DNA of 64,000 bases from Piezodorus guildinii. Lineage: Eukaryota; Arthropoda; Insecta; Hemiptera; Pentatomidae. A program made the position numbers and the translations under genes. Under the pieces are notes generated by a model. That model saw only the letters and a list, made by a program, of their open reading frames with translations, was not told the origin of the DNA and made no database searches. Of the stretch, positions 36,420-50,100 are shown in pieces. Position 1 is the stretch's first letter. Every line of letters begins with the position of its first letter. Where the stretch lies: NCBI GenBank assembly GCA_023052935.1, contig CM041298.1, positions 57,964,217 to 58,028,216 of the forward strand. The letters run 5' to 3'.

Positions 36420-38010
36420 ATAATTAAAAGGTACAAAAAAAAGTATTAAGTAAAACCATTGCCAGCGAAAGCAGAGAAGCCACCTTGTTCAAGGTGTTCT
36501 AAAAGCCAATGATTTCCTGCCCTTGTCGAATCTAATTGATTATAGTACTTTTGTCCTCCTGGAGATTAAACCAATTTCATAGATCCCTCTATAAGGCTTT
36601 ATCAGTCATTGATTGTGTTTGGGATGACAGGTATAATACTGATGATATTTTTGAAATAATATAAATTAAGAGTTAATAAAGTTAAATCCAGTAGGAAATT
36701 GATCTGTATTAAACAGTTTTTCCAGAATTTAATGTTCAGTATGAGTTTTATAGAAAGACAAACCACAACAATCCATGAAAATGTATGTTGTAATAACATT
36801 AAAACTTAATTTCTTCTTCTTCTTCATGGGGACTACAACTCATCGCTGAGTCTTGGCCTCCTAAAGGAGTCATTTAATCCTTCTTAAAAAGACTTATATA
36901 ATACGTAAAATGTTTGTAATTTATATAAATATAAAATATTTATAATTTATACTAGTGAGTTTGCACATCACATGGATGTTACAGGTCAGAATGTAGGTAG
37001 TATTTCAAAAGTTAATGATACCCGTAAGAAAACCGGTGAAAACTGTTTTTAACATGAAAAACTTTAACATTTAAAGATGTTAATCCTGTGGAGGAGAAGT
37101 CATTTAAAGAAATAAATGTGCCAGTAGTCTGAATGGTTGTTCCAGGGCAAGAAGGGTTGTAGTTTTGCAAAACGAACATTAAATCAGAACTAAGTGCACC
37201 CAAAAGGGATTGAAGTAAATAAAAATTAGGTATAAAAGCTCATTAAAGATTTATATAAAAAACTAATAAAAAAAAAAAAAAAATTATTTAAAACTGGTTT
37301 TAAGATACACGAAAGCTTCCAGAATTTATATCTTATATGTAAGAAACAAAATACAAAATAAAATAAATGACAATGACCTCGCTAACGATAGAGACTATCA
37401 TTGCCTTGCCCCAGTCGCTTCCACTTCATCTTCTTCTCTTTGAGGTGGTATTCCACAAACTGGGCCAGTCCTTCCTATCTTAAACTGTACTAGGCTGATT
37501 GACATTTTCCACCCATAAACAAACCTTCATATGGACAGTTCCCTTCAGACATAAATTGAGGGAAATCGTTCTCTGAAAGGATGTAGAGCCCGGTTTCCAC
37601 CAGTTCCTCAAAGGTGGTACAGATTATTATATCATGTATATTGGATTGTTTTTAAAAAAATAAAACAAAAATCTTGTTTAGTTAAATACTTTAATCTACA
37701 CCTCCTGGGGCCCACCCGCTATAAACTGGTTACCCAAAAATGGCTTAGGAACAGTATGTATACTCTCCCACTTCTCTTGAGCCATGTGTCTTCTTAGATC
37801 TTAACATTAGCATGCGTGATATATTTCAATTCATTTTTTCATAAAATCAGCAGAATTTAACCAAAACATTACATCAAGTTAACAGATACAAACTGAGGGA
37901 AATCATCCTCACAAAGGATGTAGACCACCAGTTTTCCTCAGTTCCTAAATATTATAGTAACACTATAACATAAAGTATAAGATAATATGAAATATACTTA
38001 CATTTATAAA
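36420..38010. other. Intergenic sequence between presenilin and TM9SF3
   Basis: There is no gene. Two related 65-base segments containing GAGGGAAATC and AAAGGATGTAGA lie at 37553-37617 and 37888-37950 and suggest an old dispersed repeat. A CTTCTTCTTCTTC tract near 36820 resembles a SINE-A tail. Confidence 0.4.
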
Positions 38011-38155
38011 TTAATCAATTTTCACAGTCGAATATATTTTCCTTACAAATACGGAAGTGCCTAAGTAGCCGACTGTTCCACACATTAGGCCTAATGCTAA
38101 AGAAAACAAGGCCATGTATCCGAAATAGAAGGCTGTTTGAAATAGACCATACATT
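38011..38155 (-). CDS. TM9SF3: TM9SF3 exon 11 (C-terminus)
   Basis: After TTTAG at 38156-38160 it completes a Lys codon and encodes [16 protein letters not shown] through KIYSTVKID and TAA (38013-38011). It covers residues 536-583. Confidence 0.93.
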
Positions 38156-41100
38156 CTAAAACAAATAGATTAACAATTGTTTAGATATAATTAAAAGAAT
38201 AGGAAGCAGACAGGTAATATATAAAAAGGTCATTTTAAAAAACATAATGATCAATTGTTCATGAAATTATTGTCTATGGTTACCTTAACAAGATTAATCA
38301 GATCAGAACTTAACAATAATTTGTTATTTCCCACCTGTTATATAAAAAGCAGGTAAAACTAAAATTGTCCTCATTGGTTCAAATCACTCTTCGATTATCT
38401 TATTTGCTGTTGTCGTTTCTCAATAAAATCCCATTCCAAAACTCGGTTAAAATCTTGGAGTCACCTTAAACCAATACCCGTCTTGGAATAACCATGTATC
38501 TGAGATTTCCTCAAAATCCATTTCTGTCCTTAAACAGTTCTATAGATTCCGTGAATCCTTATCAATCAAAATCTGTCAACTATTTGTTTTCCTTCTTATC
38601 TTCCCCCATTTTGACCATACCACTAGGTTGCCTGGTGTATAGAAGACTTACTGATGTATTGGAAATAAAATTAAAATCTTGTATGAATTGTTTCATAAGA
38701 TTTATCTTTGAAGTCCCCAGGCTTGACCATATGTATTGCTATTATACCAAGTTAAAGTGGCTTTATCCTTCTCTATGGCAGAAATATTTCCATGGTTCTT
38801 ACCTTTTCAAAATCTTAAAAAAAAGTTAAGATTTTAAGATCCTATATAACTGAACTCCTCACCTTCCGTTCTGACATCCATTCATTGAACACTAGAAATC
38901 AATAATTATACTCCATCACATAGAACTGCGTCTTTTCACAAATCCTATCTTGTTCGTTCTTCATCCTTTTGGAATTCCCTACCAATCCATAAAACCAACT
39001 CTTAGCATTTCCTCAAGTATCAACTCTTTCATTACCTCCTTGAATCTCAATCTTCTGTACCATTGTAAAATAAATGGCTATATGTGCCTGCTCCATGTGC
39101 GTATAAAGATGTATTTCAAAATGTTCATACATTACGTCGAAATGTAACCAGACCATAAACATTTTTTTGCCATTTGTTTTTGTTTTAAGGGCTACTTGTT
39201 CCGAGAATATAGAACATTTTATTTAACCGTTTTAGTTCTATGCGATTTATTTAATTTAGAATTAATTAAAAAAAAAAAAAAAGCTTTTAAATAAAATTAT
39301 TCTATTATAGTTATCAAAACAATGTAGTTCCAAATTATCAAATCTTAAATTATCAATATGAATAAAATACCGTATAAATTATCAAGTACTCACTTAGTTT
39401 TAAAGAAGAAATAATAAAATGAATAAAGGTAGACATAAACTGAGGTTGAACCTGCTGCGAGAAAACTTGTCCACTGCCTGAAAGTTTATAAATCATAAAA
39501 ATTATAATAGTTTAATGTTAAATTGTAATAAATAAATAAGATAAAATAAAATCAGTTTTACCATCGATAATCTTCTGCATTAAGCAGGAAATAAGTGCAT
39601 ACAATAGTCACACAGATTGTAACAATAATTAGGATCAGAAAAACGAGAAGCATGAACCCGTATACGTAATAGATTTTATAGGCCCAGAAAGATGTGAATA
39701 TAAAATACCTGAAACAGACATAATAAAAAGGTAAAGGTTAACAATTCCTATTGAATCATTTATTAACTTTCTATTCCTCCTGAATAAATGAAAAATAAAA
39801 ATGCTTCATACATTTCAATGAAGATAGAACCAAAAGGAAGAATGCCTCCGAGGAAAACAATGATTGTTGGCTCCATAAACCATTTCTTCTCCGGAATAGG
39901 CCTTGGTACAGCATTGACCCTACATGGGTAATCGCTCTGTCCAGCAAGGTTTCTGCCTAGCACTGTGCCAACCAGGGTCAACGGTAGAATCACAAAAAGA
40001 CAAATACACGTCACAGCAACCTTTTAAAAAAAAAATAGTACATCATGGAAAAGAAGAAAAAAGAAACACTCCATATTCAAATATTTATATATAAAAAATT
40101 ATAATTGTTATAACAAAATATACAAAGTGGTTCGATTTGTACCAATTTTAGTTACTTTGAGTTTGAGCCCAATTTAAAGTATGATAAGAGAGTCTATTTT
40201 GAGATTTGAAGGAAAGTCATAGATTGAGGTTGAGAGGAACGTAATAATTTTTTCAAAAGAGAAGGAATAACTTCCCTCCTCTTACCGTCAACAAACTTAT
40301 CCACAACTACATAAATCACTTCCATACATTCCTTCTCTTTCAGAAATAAATAAAATATCAGTATCTTTCTTCAATCACACATCTCCTAATCTATGACATC
40401 TTGCCTTAAAAAATATGATCGTTCTATCACCTTTAATATTGGTCTGATAAATTTTTTTTTATTATAGTTAACTGTGTAAAAAATTGAGCATCTGGAATGA
40501 TCAAGCCTTGGAGTTTTCAAGTTACCCAATAACTATTCAACAACATTCCAGTATCCAAAACATGGGAGAATGCATCCTACCTGTTCTGTTCTATGGTGCA
40601 GAGAGCTGGACAGCCCTGAATCGACATGCCAGCAAAGTTATGCCATCAGAAATGAGTTTTTCTGATAAAGATTCAAAGTAAAACCTGAAGGGACCGAATT
40701 CACAATGAAGACTCTGAGAGAACCTTGGGATTGTGCCCGATAGAGAAGTTCTGCAACAGTGACAATTGAACTTCAATGTTGAATGCTCATAGACTATATT
40801 ACCAAGCTTGGAAGAGAAAGAGGCTCCTCTCTTAACGGAACAAATGATCATGACAACTGGAAAAGATGGTCCGAAGCTAAACCTCCATGCCATAAGGCAC
40901 ATGGCAATTGAGAAAGAAGCAGAAGTATACCTTCGGAAAGTGTGAGCTTTTAGAAAAATTTATATGTAACAAAAGAAGTCTTATACGCAAATAGAAAGTT
41001 ATTATAATCCTATCCTATAAACTTATGAAAATCTATTTTTCTCTAATGAGCTGATGATTCTAAAGCAATAAACTGTAAATCGGCCAAACAGTGCTTTTTT

Positions 41101-44100
41101 AAACATTCAAATTGCCCTTGTGCTAAGCAGGAATGGGTAACTAGTATAATATATACAACCAAAGACCATATTTAATTTTTATATGCTGATATGCTGATTT
41201 TAGTACTAGTACCACTTTTAGTTAGAGCCAACTTTAAAAGCTATATAAATGATAAAAATTCCATCTTATACTTACCATGGTGCCAAAGGGAATAGCTCTA
41301 GAAGCATGATAATATATAGCGATGAAATTGATGAAGAAGGCTTTTCCACAAACGAGAGCTGGAAGAAGGAAAGCAGACAGAACCATTTGCTTAATCCATT
41401 GTTTCCCACCGAGCCGAGCGTACAAGCCACCGCCAGTGTATCCGTTGACCGGTGATGTAGCAGCATACACGAAAATAGCAGTGCTCAGTAAAGAACCACG
41501 CCTAGCAAAAAGATAAAAATATTTTAAAACCATACATTCTTCAACCTTTCAAATACTTATGTTTTGAGAACTTTGAATACTAGATAAACTTACTCTGTAT
41601 AAAGCTCTCCGAGGATGGCAAAAATAATCACAGCAAAAGTGACCACTGTCACCTGATAACCAGAACCGACCATTGCAGAGAAGATCATAGAATAAGTGGG
41701 AGGTCTGAAAACATCGCCGTGCACCTGCTTCCATCCATATTCGTCACCAAGATCTTTCTCCTAAAATAAAACTTTAAATAATTATTTAAAAAATATAAAG
41801 ATATTCTATAAATTAGAAAATGTTTTAGTTTAGGCAAGGTAATTGTATTTTATCTTCAATAGGCTTTAAAGATGTTCAATTGGTACCTGAGATTACCTTT
41901 TCAAAAAAAACACTCATAAGTTATGTTGTTACAATCTCTCATATTTTAAATTCCTTATTTATCCATAGGGAATATTTCAACATTTGTATCTTTTCCAAAA
42001 AATATGTATCAATTAAGCACCATGCAAGGCCAAAGAATAACAGATTGAAATTAACATCCAACCCAGAGATGTTAAGTAAAATAAACAATATTAATGATAT
42101 AAAAAGACAATTTTCCATTGTATAAAAAGAAAACATACTTTGCAACTCACTTTTGCATAGGTATTAATAAAAAAAAAAAAAAAAAAAAAAGGTTTTAAAA
42201 TAATTAATATCATTGCAATTCATTAGCTCACCATATCATCAAAATCATCTTCTTTGCTGTATCTAGCATAATCTTTCCTGAGCGTTCTCATTAAAATCAT
42301 CGATACTAATCCCACCAAGAAAATAACCATCATAAAACTGTTAAAAATACTGAACCAATGGATCTGAAATAAATAAAAATAATATTAAAAAAGAAAAAAT
42401 TTGTATGTAACATGAATAAAAGTACAATAAATTGAAATTATGGGAATAAATATGAAGTATATCAATACTGAATAAGATTATATTAATATTGTATATTGGT
42501 GGAGTAGACAATAATGTGCAAATTAGTGTTTGCTGCATATTCCTCTAGCCAAGAAAATTTATGGGTAGCATGGTTAGGCAAAAAACAACCCATGAAATGT
42601 TTTAGGTGGGGTCACCTGTGGTGTAGTGGCTTATATGCTTAAAAACTGATTTAACAACTCATAAAAGCCCTCTAAAACATATGATAACGGGTTCAAACCG
42701 GCCAGATGGTTCCAATATTTTTTCAAAGGGAGTAAACAATCCTCAGTTATACTGTCATATGGAAGGGATATAAAATGGTGGTCCTGAGCCTGTGCGATAT
42801 CAAGTACTCGTTAAAGATCCCAACCCTAATCAAACCTGGACAGGTAAAATTAAGGACTTCCACAGTAGCATCGCAGGATTAATAACAGTAGCATACAATT
42901 TATATTAAATGAATAAACAAACAAAGGTTTGGGTTCATTAATGAGTAAAGACTACTGTTTCCGGACCAATGGGTATACAAGGAGGTGAGTTGGTTGAAAT
43001 CATACTTCATTATTTTCTTAAATTACGGGTACCCACTTTATATATGCTGGGTGAGTAACAGTTGCGTCTACTCATCCCGGAGTCAACAAACAGCTTATTT
43101 AATGAAATAAATAATTATCTTGACACAGGCTTTGACTCGCTAAGAATTAGTAGCACATTAGCCAGCACTCTGAGTAATAACCCAAACATAATTTTTTTTT
43201 TTTTAAATACATCTTTATTTATTTTTAAAATGAATTTGACGGATTCTAGACTAATTTGAAATACATATAAACTGAAAGGATTGTGCTTTTAATAAGCTTG
43301 GTAATAATTAAAATTAAAGATATGTAGAGTTGATCAAGTTACAATTGATTTTTTAAATATTTTGTCAGGTAGTATATTTTACCATTAATAAATATTGTAA
43401 AACCATTAAATAATTACCCGATGTTGGAAGAAATTCGGATCAAGATACTTGTCGAAACGATCCTCAAATTTAACACTAGATGGCACCCAATTGACTTCAT
43501 AAGTAAACTTTATTCGAGCTCCATTTTCCAACTTCACTTTAACTTCAGATGTTAGATTGACGTCAACAATGTGTTTTCCATTATATCCAATATCAAATTT
43601 TTTATGAGTCCAAATATAATAAGTTACTTGATTGTTAATTCCTTCTTCCATATCACCAACAACACCTGAAATTAGATTAAATCCAAATCTAAATTTTCAG
43701 TAATAAACTTATTGTATCAGTAATAAACTAAAAATTTCAGAAATAAACAATCACAATGAATTATTTTCAGTTTTATATATATATTATATCATAGGTAAGC
43801 ATCATTTCAAATATAGGTTAAGTGAAAGTAAAACTTATGCTGAGAAAAACAAACAAGAAAAAGAAAGTTTGTTAAATGTAGTAATGTAACCTAAAATAAA
43901 GGCCACAATTTTAAATGTACAAAAACTTCTTAAATGACCTTTCATTTTATTTACGAATTTATAAGTAAGAAAAGCTTCATACTCATACCCTCAATTTTCT
44001 CTTTGGACATTTGGGGACAATATGTACCTATCTATGGCATCTAATTGCACTAATATCAATTGGCTATTGAATCACGTAACTATAGTTGAACATATTGAAT

Positions 44101-47100
44101 AATCAATAGTTGACAACGGAATGAATACAAAGGAAGAAATGGTTGAGGTAGACAAAAAAAGATAAGAAAATATTGAAAAACTATTAAATATCCAACATTT
44201 CAGCCATTGGATAAAGATCCGCAACATGGGTGGAAACCTTCGATATTAATAAAATTTTCACTTTTTCTTTTTTTGATACCTAAACCATCTCTTTCTTCAT
44301 AGTTGGACATAGTATTCTCTAAATGTCCAATGAGAAATTAAGGATGAAAAAGTTTTTTTTTCTGATATGTAGGTACATCAACAAAAGAAAAAAATCTTTA
44401 TAAACTTATTTTAAAAGAGATCAAAAACACATTGAAAATTAAATACTTAGTTATTATAAAGCATTTAAACTTATTCTATAATTGGATACAGAATATTCTC
44501 AAATAATATAAGATAATTATTTAACTATGAGGTCTTTCATTTGGCCTCCATCTCACTGAGGGCCAAAAAAAAAACTTTAAAATTGGTTGTTGATCGATCA
44601 ACAATTTTCAAAAAAATCTAAAACCTGACAATCTGAAAATATGTGCTTGTGGGTAATCCAATAAAAAAACAACTATGCAACCTAAACTTATGAAAAAAAT
44701 TAATAAAAACTAATCTAAAAATTAAACAACAGAGCTGGCGAACTGGATCATCTCTGGAGTAGTGGGTAGCATAAAAGCCTTTGATACCCAAGGTTCAAAC
44801 CTGGCAGACAGCCCAAGGATTTTTTAAAGGTAGTGCAAAATCCTTGGTTTTGCCATCCTAAAAAGGGGATGTAAAATGATAGTTCCAAGCCTTTCCTCCA
44901 ATGTCAGGTACTCGTCTGATCCCTATCCTAATTAAACTTGGATAGGGAATATTTAGGACTACCAATGTAGCATTGTCCGATTAGCCACAGTAGCAAAAAG
45001 TGAAGTTAAACGAATAAAAAAAAACAAAATAAGCCAGTTGATTCTGATAATTTAGACTAGATTAATAGCTAGCTCGTTTGAAATACTTGAATCAGCGAAG
45101 AAATTATACTTCAATAATGCTTTACTTATTGGCAATGCTGCCCAAATACATTGGGTTGCTTAATAACACAGCACACTTATCAATCCCTATTAGACAATTT
45201 GAACATAAATTTTCCTTTTTTTTTTTTTTTGTAAGCCATTTTAATTAATTAATTTATATAATTTACAGTTTTCTTTAGTTATTTACATTACCATAATTTA
45301 TTTCTCCTACAAACCTTATTTTATTTTAAATAATTTAAAAACATCTAGAACAAGCTTGGTACCAAGGAATGCGAATGTGATAATTTTACACCGGTTTTTA
45401 TTAACTATATATAACAGCTACTAGGAAATAACAGTTGAATAACATTATAATTTTATTTAAAATGGAGCTATTAAATAATCAACTTAATTTCAATATTTAA
45501 CTTCTAATTTAAATATAAAAAAATTATTACCCCATATTGGTAGATCATCAATGTACATCTGGTACCAATAATGATTTTTTACAGCATATACAAAGGCTTT
45601 CAGTTTCTCTTCATCTAGCTGAATCTCACAATATGTAGTTTCTGAAATGCTAGCTGAAAAATAAATCAAGTAAATAAATAAAAACATTACGAAAATAGCA
45701 GAAAATAAGTAAGAAATTTAGACAAAACATAAAAAACTAATTATTATCAACCTAGATGGGACTGTAGAGTCATTACATTTATTGTTTTATAGAGACAAAA
45801 CATTTTTATTGGGGAATGAAATTTGACTGTTTTCACTCCAACATGGTTTCATGAAATATATGAACATTAACAACAAATATAATGGTTACGACTGAAGAGA
45901 TATGACAAAAACATTCTAAGGACAACACACGACTTTCAATTACCTCGGTTGTTGAAATCAGTTTAAGATCTATGTTAATTTAAAAACGTTAAGAGTTAGA
46001 AAAAGTTCAAAGAATTCAGTTTGGTTGTAAACATATGCTTTAGATTAAACTAGCCAAACGCCCTTGCTTCGCATGGGTACAATTTAAATGAGGTGTCATT
46101 TATGTTTTAAAAAGTTTATTCAGACTAATTGACAGTTAATAACTTTGGAGTTATGAGTTCATCGTAAGGAAAAGAACACTTAGCAAGAAAATATTATAGC
46201 TTCTATTAATTCTTATATTTAATCATCAGCAGAAATCAGAGACATGGATTGATCAAAAAATCAAAAATTATTTTAATTTATTTGTTGGTTATGTTTAACG
46301 GTTCCAATTTTATTCGGTTTATTACAATTTTAAATTTCATTAGAACTTTTTCTAAATAGATTTTAATGCATTAAAGTTAATTTAGTTTCCACGTGAGTCC
46401 CATTGACTTTACAGTAAAACTAATTATTTAAAAATGATCTGAAAGCATAAATAATTATTAAGCAACTTATGTATGATTTAGTACGTAATAATTTTTTCTA
46501 AAATCTTGACTACTGTATGGAAGTATATAACCTGTAGGATCACCATGAATCACCATAAACTCTCTAATCCACAACATCACATAAATAACATATATGCATA
46601 AGTTTATGCGCTTATAGCATCTTTCTATTAAATTGCCTGACTTATTTTATTGCATATTAACTTATCTAAAATCTTGCGCTTTCCAACGGTATATTGTATA
46701 TCTATATTACTACTTATATTTTAGGAATATTTTTTTACGACTTGGTCACAGAAAATTTATTTTTATTTAGCTAAATTGCAATGGGTTTTACTAATAAACC
46801 TTCGGGAAACAATGCCCTAAAGATGGTGAAAACTGTACCAAAATCCGTCCAATAACTTTTCTCTCCAATGATCCATTTTTCCTATTGTCTGGAAAAAAAT
46901 TATATTCCGTCCTTTAAACAAAGTTCCTATCCCTTCCTCAGCATCGGACTTCAGACCCTTATCGATCTTATCCAACCTCTCAAAACCTCTCGAAAGAATA
47001 GTCCACTCCCAATTTTATAATTTTCTTGAACAAAAATCCCTACTTGTTCCCTTCCAGTCTGGCTTTAGATCCCAATATTCCACACAATCAGCTCTGATGA

Positions 47101-50100
47101 AAATCACCCAAGACCTTCAATCCTCTATAGACAAACAGAAAATATTAATCCTTGTCCTCTTCGATTTCTCAAAAGCTTTCGATATAGTGAACCATGAAAT
47201 CCTTCTCTCCAAAATCAGAAACCTTCCAGTATCCGAAAATGTAATAAACTGGTTTATTTCCTTCTTATCTTATTGATCCCAATATGTGATAATCCCAAAC
47301 AAACCTCCTTCCTCCCCTATTCCGTTAACTCATGGAGTTCCTCAGGGGTCAGCACTTTCACCCATCCTGTTCTCCATCTATGTCAATGATCTCCCTAATT
47401 CCGTACATAACTCTAAATATCACCTGTATGCTGATGACCTCCAAATTTACCTTTCCTTCCATCCCTCTGAAATGCCTGAGATTGTCAAAAATTACAAGAA
47501 GACATCGACAGCATCAATTTATTGGCCATCAATAATGGTCTAAAGCTTAATGTCGACAAAACCAAAGCCATCCTCATTGGTTCTAAACATCTCCTCAACT
47601 CCCTCACCTGTCACCAGTTACTCTACCTCAACCATAGACCCATCATCTTCCACACATCTGTTAAAAACCTAGGTATATTCCTCGGCCAAAACCTATCCTG
47701 GAATAATCATATCTCTCAAATTTCCAGAAAATCCATAGCCATTCTCAAACAGTTCCTCAGATTCCGTGATCAAATACCTCTTAAAACCCGCCAGCTCCTA
47801 GTCTCCTCTCTTATATTCCCCCACTTCGATTATGGCTGTCATTCGGTGTTTGGCGGACTGTCAGAGACGCTTGTGATGAGGCTGAAGAAAATAATGAACT
47901 GCTTCATTAGATTCATCTTCAGAATTCCCAGGCGCTCTCAGGTCTCCACCTGGTACGCCGAGTTGAAGTGGCTTTATCCTAAATTCCGACGGCAATACTT
48001 CCTAGGAACCCATCTTTACCAATCCTTCAGAACCAAAAAATCCCTATATCTATAACATGTTCACTCTACTCTCCTCTGTCCACTCTATCAACACAAGATC
48101 CCAGTCCCTGAACCTGTTCATTCCCTCCAACAGAACTACTTCCTTCAAGAGATCTTTCGTTATTCGTGCTCCTTCATTTTGGAATTCCTTACCCATGCCT
48201 ATTTGTACATCCCAATCCTTAACTTCCTTCAAGCATAAACTATTTATCCATCTCCTTTAATATCAGTCTAACGCGCCTTTATAAGTTTTGACTAATTACA
48301 CTGTTTATTTATTTTATTTTTTTTAAACTATTCAATGCTTCAGTTCATTTTATTAATTATAATGGTTGCAATATTACCTTGTACATATATATGCGTGTGT
48401 TTTATGTATGCATTTTTTTAATTCATAATATGCAGTATAATTTGTTATATGATGTATATTTTGTAGACATAATAGCCAGAAGATTAATACTTTAATGTAC
48501 ATTTATATTATTCTTAGGGGACTAGCTATCCCAGAATACAAATTATTTTTTCATTTCATTTCATGGTTTAGAAGGAGTTAGCCGAAACAAAAATCCTATT
48601 ATCATTTTATATATAGAGAGAGATAATATGCAAATATAAAATTGTTATATACAATTATTACTTTATTTATTCATTTATTGACCGGCAGCTACACCTATTT
48701 TACAAGATTATAAACAGAAAAAAGAGGAATAACATACAAAAATACAAATACAGTGAGTACTAACAAACAGAAATATAGAGCTTAATAAATATAGAAGAAT
48801 ACAATTAAGATAGAATAATACCATAAATATAAAAAATACAGTTTTAACAATTAATACTCAAGTTTATTCATCACTTTACATTACCTACCACAACTTTCTA
48901 TATTAGATCAATTTTTTTCTCAAATCTTAAATATTTTTTTCTTTATCTTTTCAACGTTATATTATAAATCTTAATTATTATTCTTATGTTCGGCAAAAAA
49001 AAAAGATTACCTAAAAAGATATGTTTGCTATTTTCTCCCTTGGTCGGGTATTGAATTAGTTCAACTTATATATATAGCCGTTTGTTATCAACGCTAATAA
49101 AATATGGTTAATTTTTTGTAATCTAAAAATTAAAGTTACTTCAGAGGATAAAAATTCATTAAGTCAGCATTTAAGCCCTGACAAGACTATTCCAATCAGA
49201 ATGAAACCTACATTACATTAAAGCCCATTAAATTTTACATCCACATCGTGAGTTAGATCAAAATAGTAAAGCTGTTTTGACTTGGTAATTAGTACTCAGA
49301 TGACCCTCAAACGTGTATTTCCGGTAAAAAATGGAATTCGAAAATTTTCACGATCGCAATATTTTCCCTAACTATATATTTCAGATATAGGTAAGTAAAT
49401 GTAAAATATGGTTGCTGTAAAACACACATCAGTTTATACACGAGAAATCGAGGAAGCAAAATAGCTGTCACAAGCAATTGGGACTTTGATTTCCAAAACG
49501 TACTATATCCATTCTAGGGAATTTTACAGGAACTGCAAAAATCTCTCATATTATTTAACCAACTTATTTAATTATTTTTGTATTAAAATCTATAATTATT
49601 TATTAAATATATTAATAACACTACTTTAAAGTTATGGAACGAAATGTTTTAGTATGATTAGGAATAAAACTAACCATGTAATTACTACCTTTAGAAAATA
49701 ATTACATTTATAAATTGCGTTTTAAAAGGACTTGAGTATTCATAAAACAAAATCAAATAGAAGATTTAGATATAACTAAATGATATGAATACAAATATGT
49801 CAAAATATCAATTTTGTAAAAAATGTCATTTAGTACGCTTAGGAAATCGACGTCTCAATTATTGACTATTAAGTTTATATCTCTATGACCCACTACCAAC
49901 AGCAAGAGTGCAAAGGGTCAAATTACATATCGTTGGATGATTTATGAATCTAGATAATTCTTCCTTTTGATTTTTAGCTCCCATCTATTTTTTATTTCAA
50001 ATAATTTTGTCAGGAGCATATATTATTATTATTATAAAATTAACTTTGGGCATCCATTTTCAACTTGTACACTCAGGCTAAAAAACGGAAATTATAATCA

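Noticed and set aside
41249..41516. Plus-strand open frames opposite TM9SF3 exon 7
   Set aside because: They are antisense shadows of a conserved coding exon.
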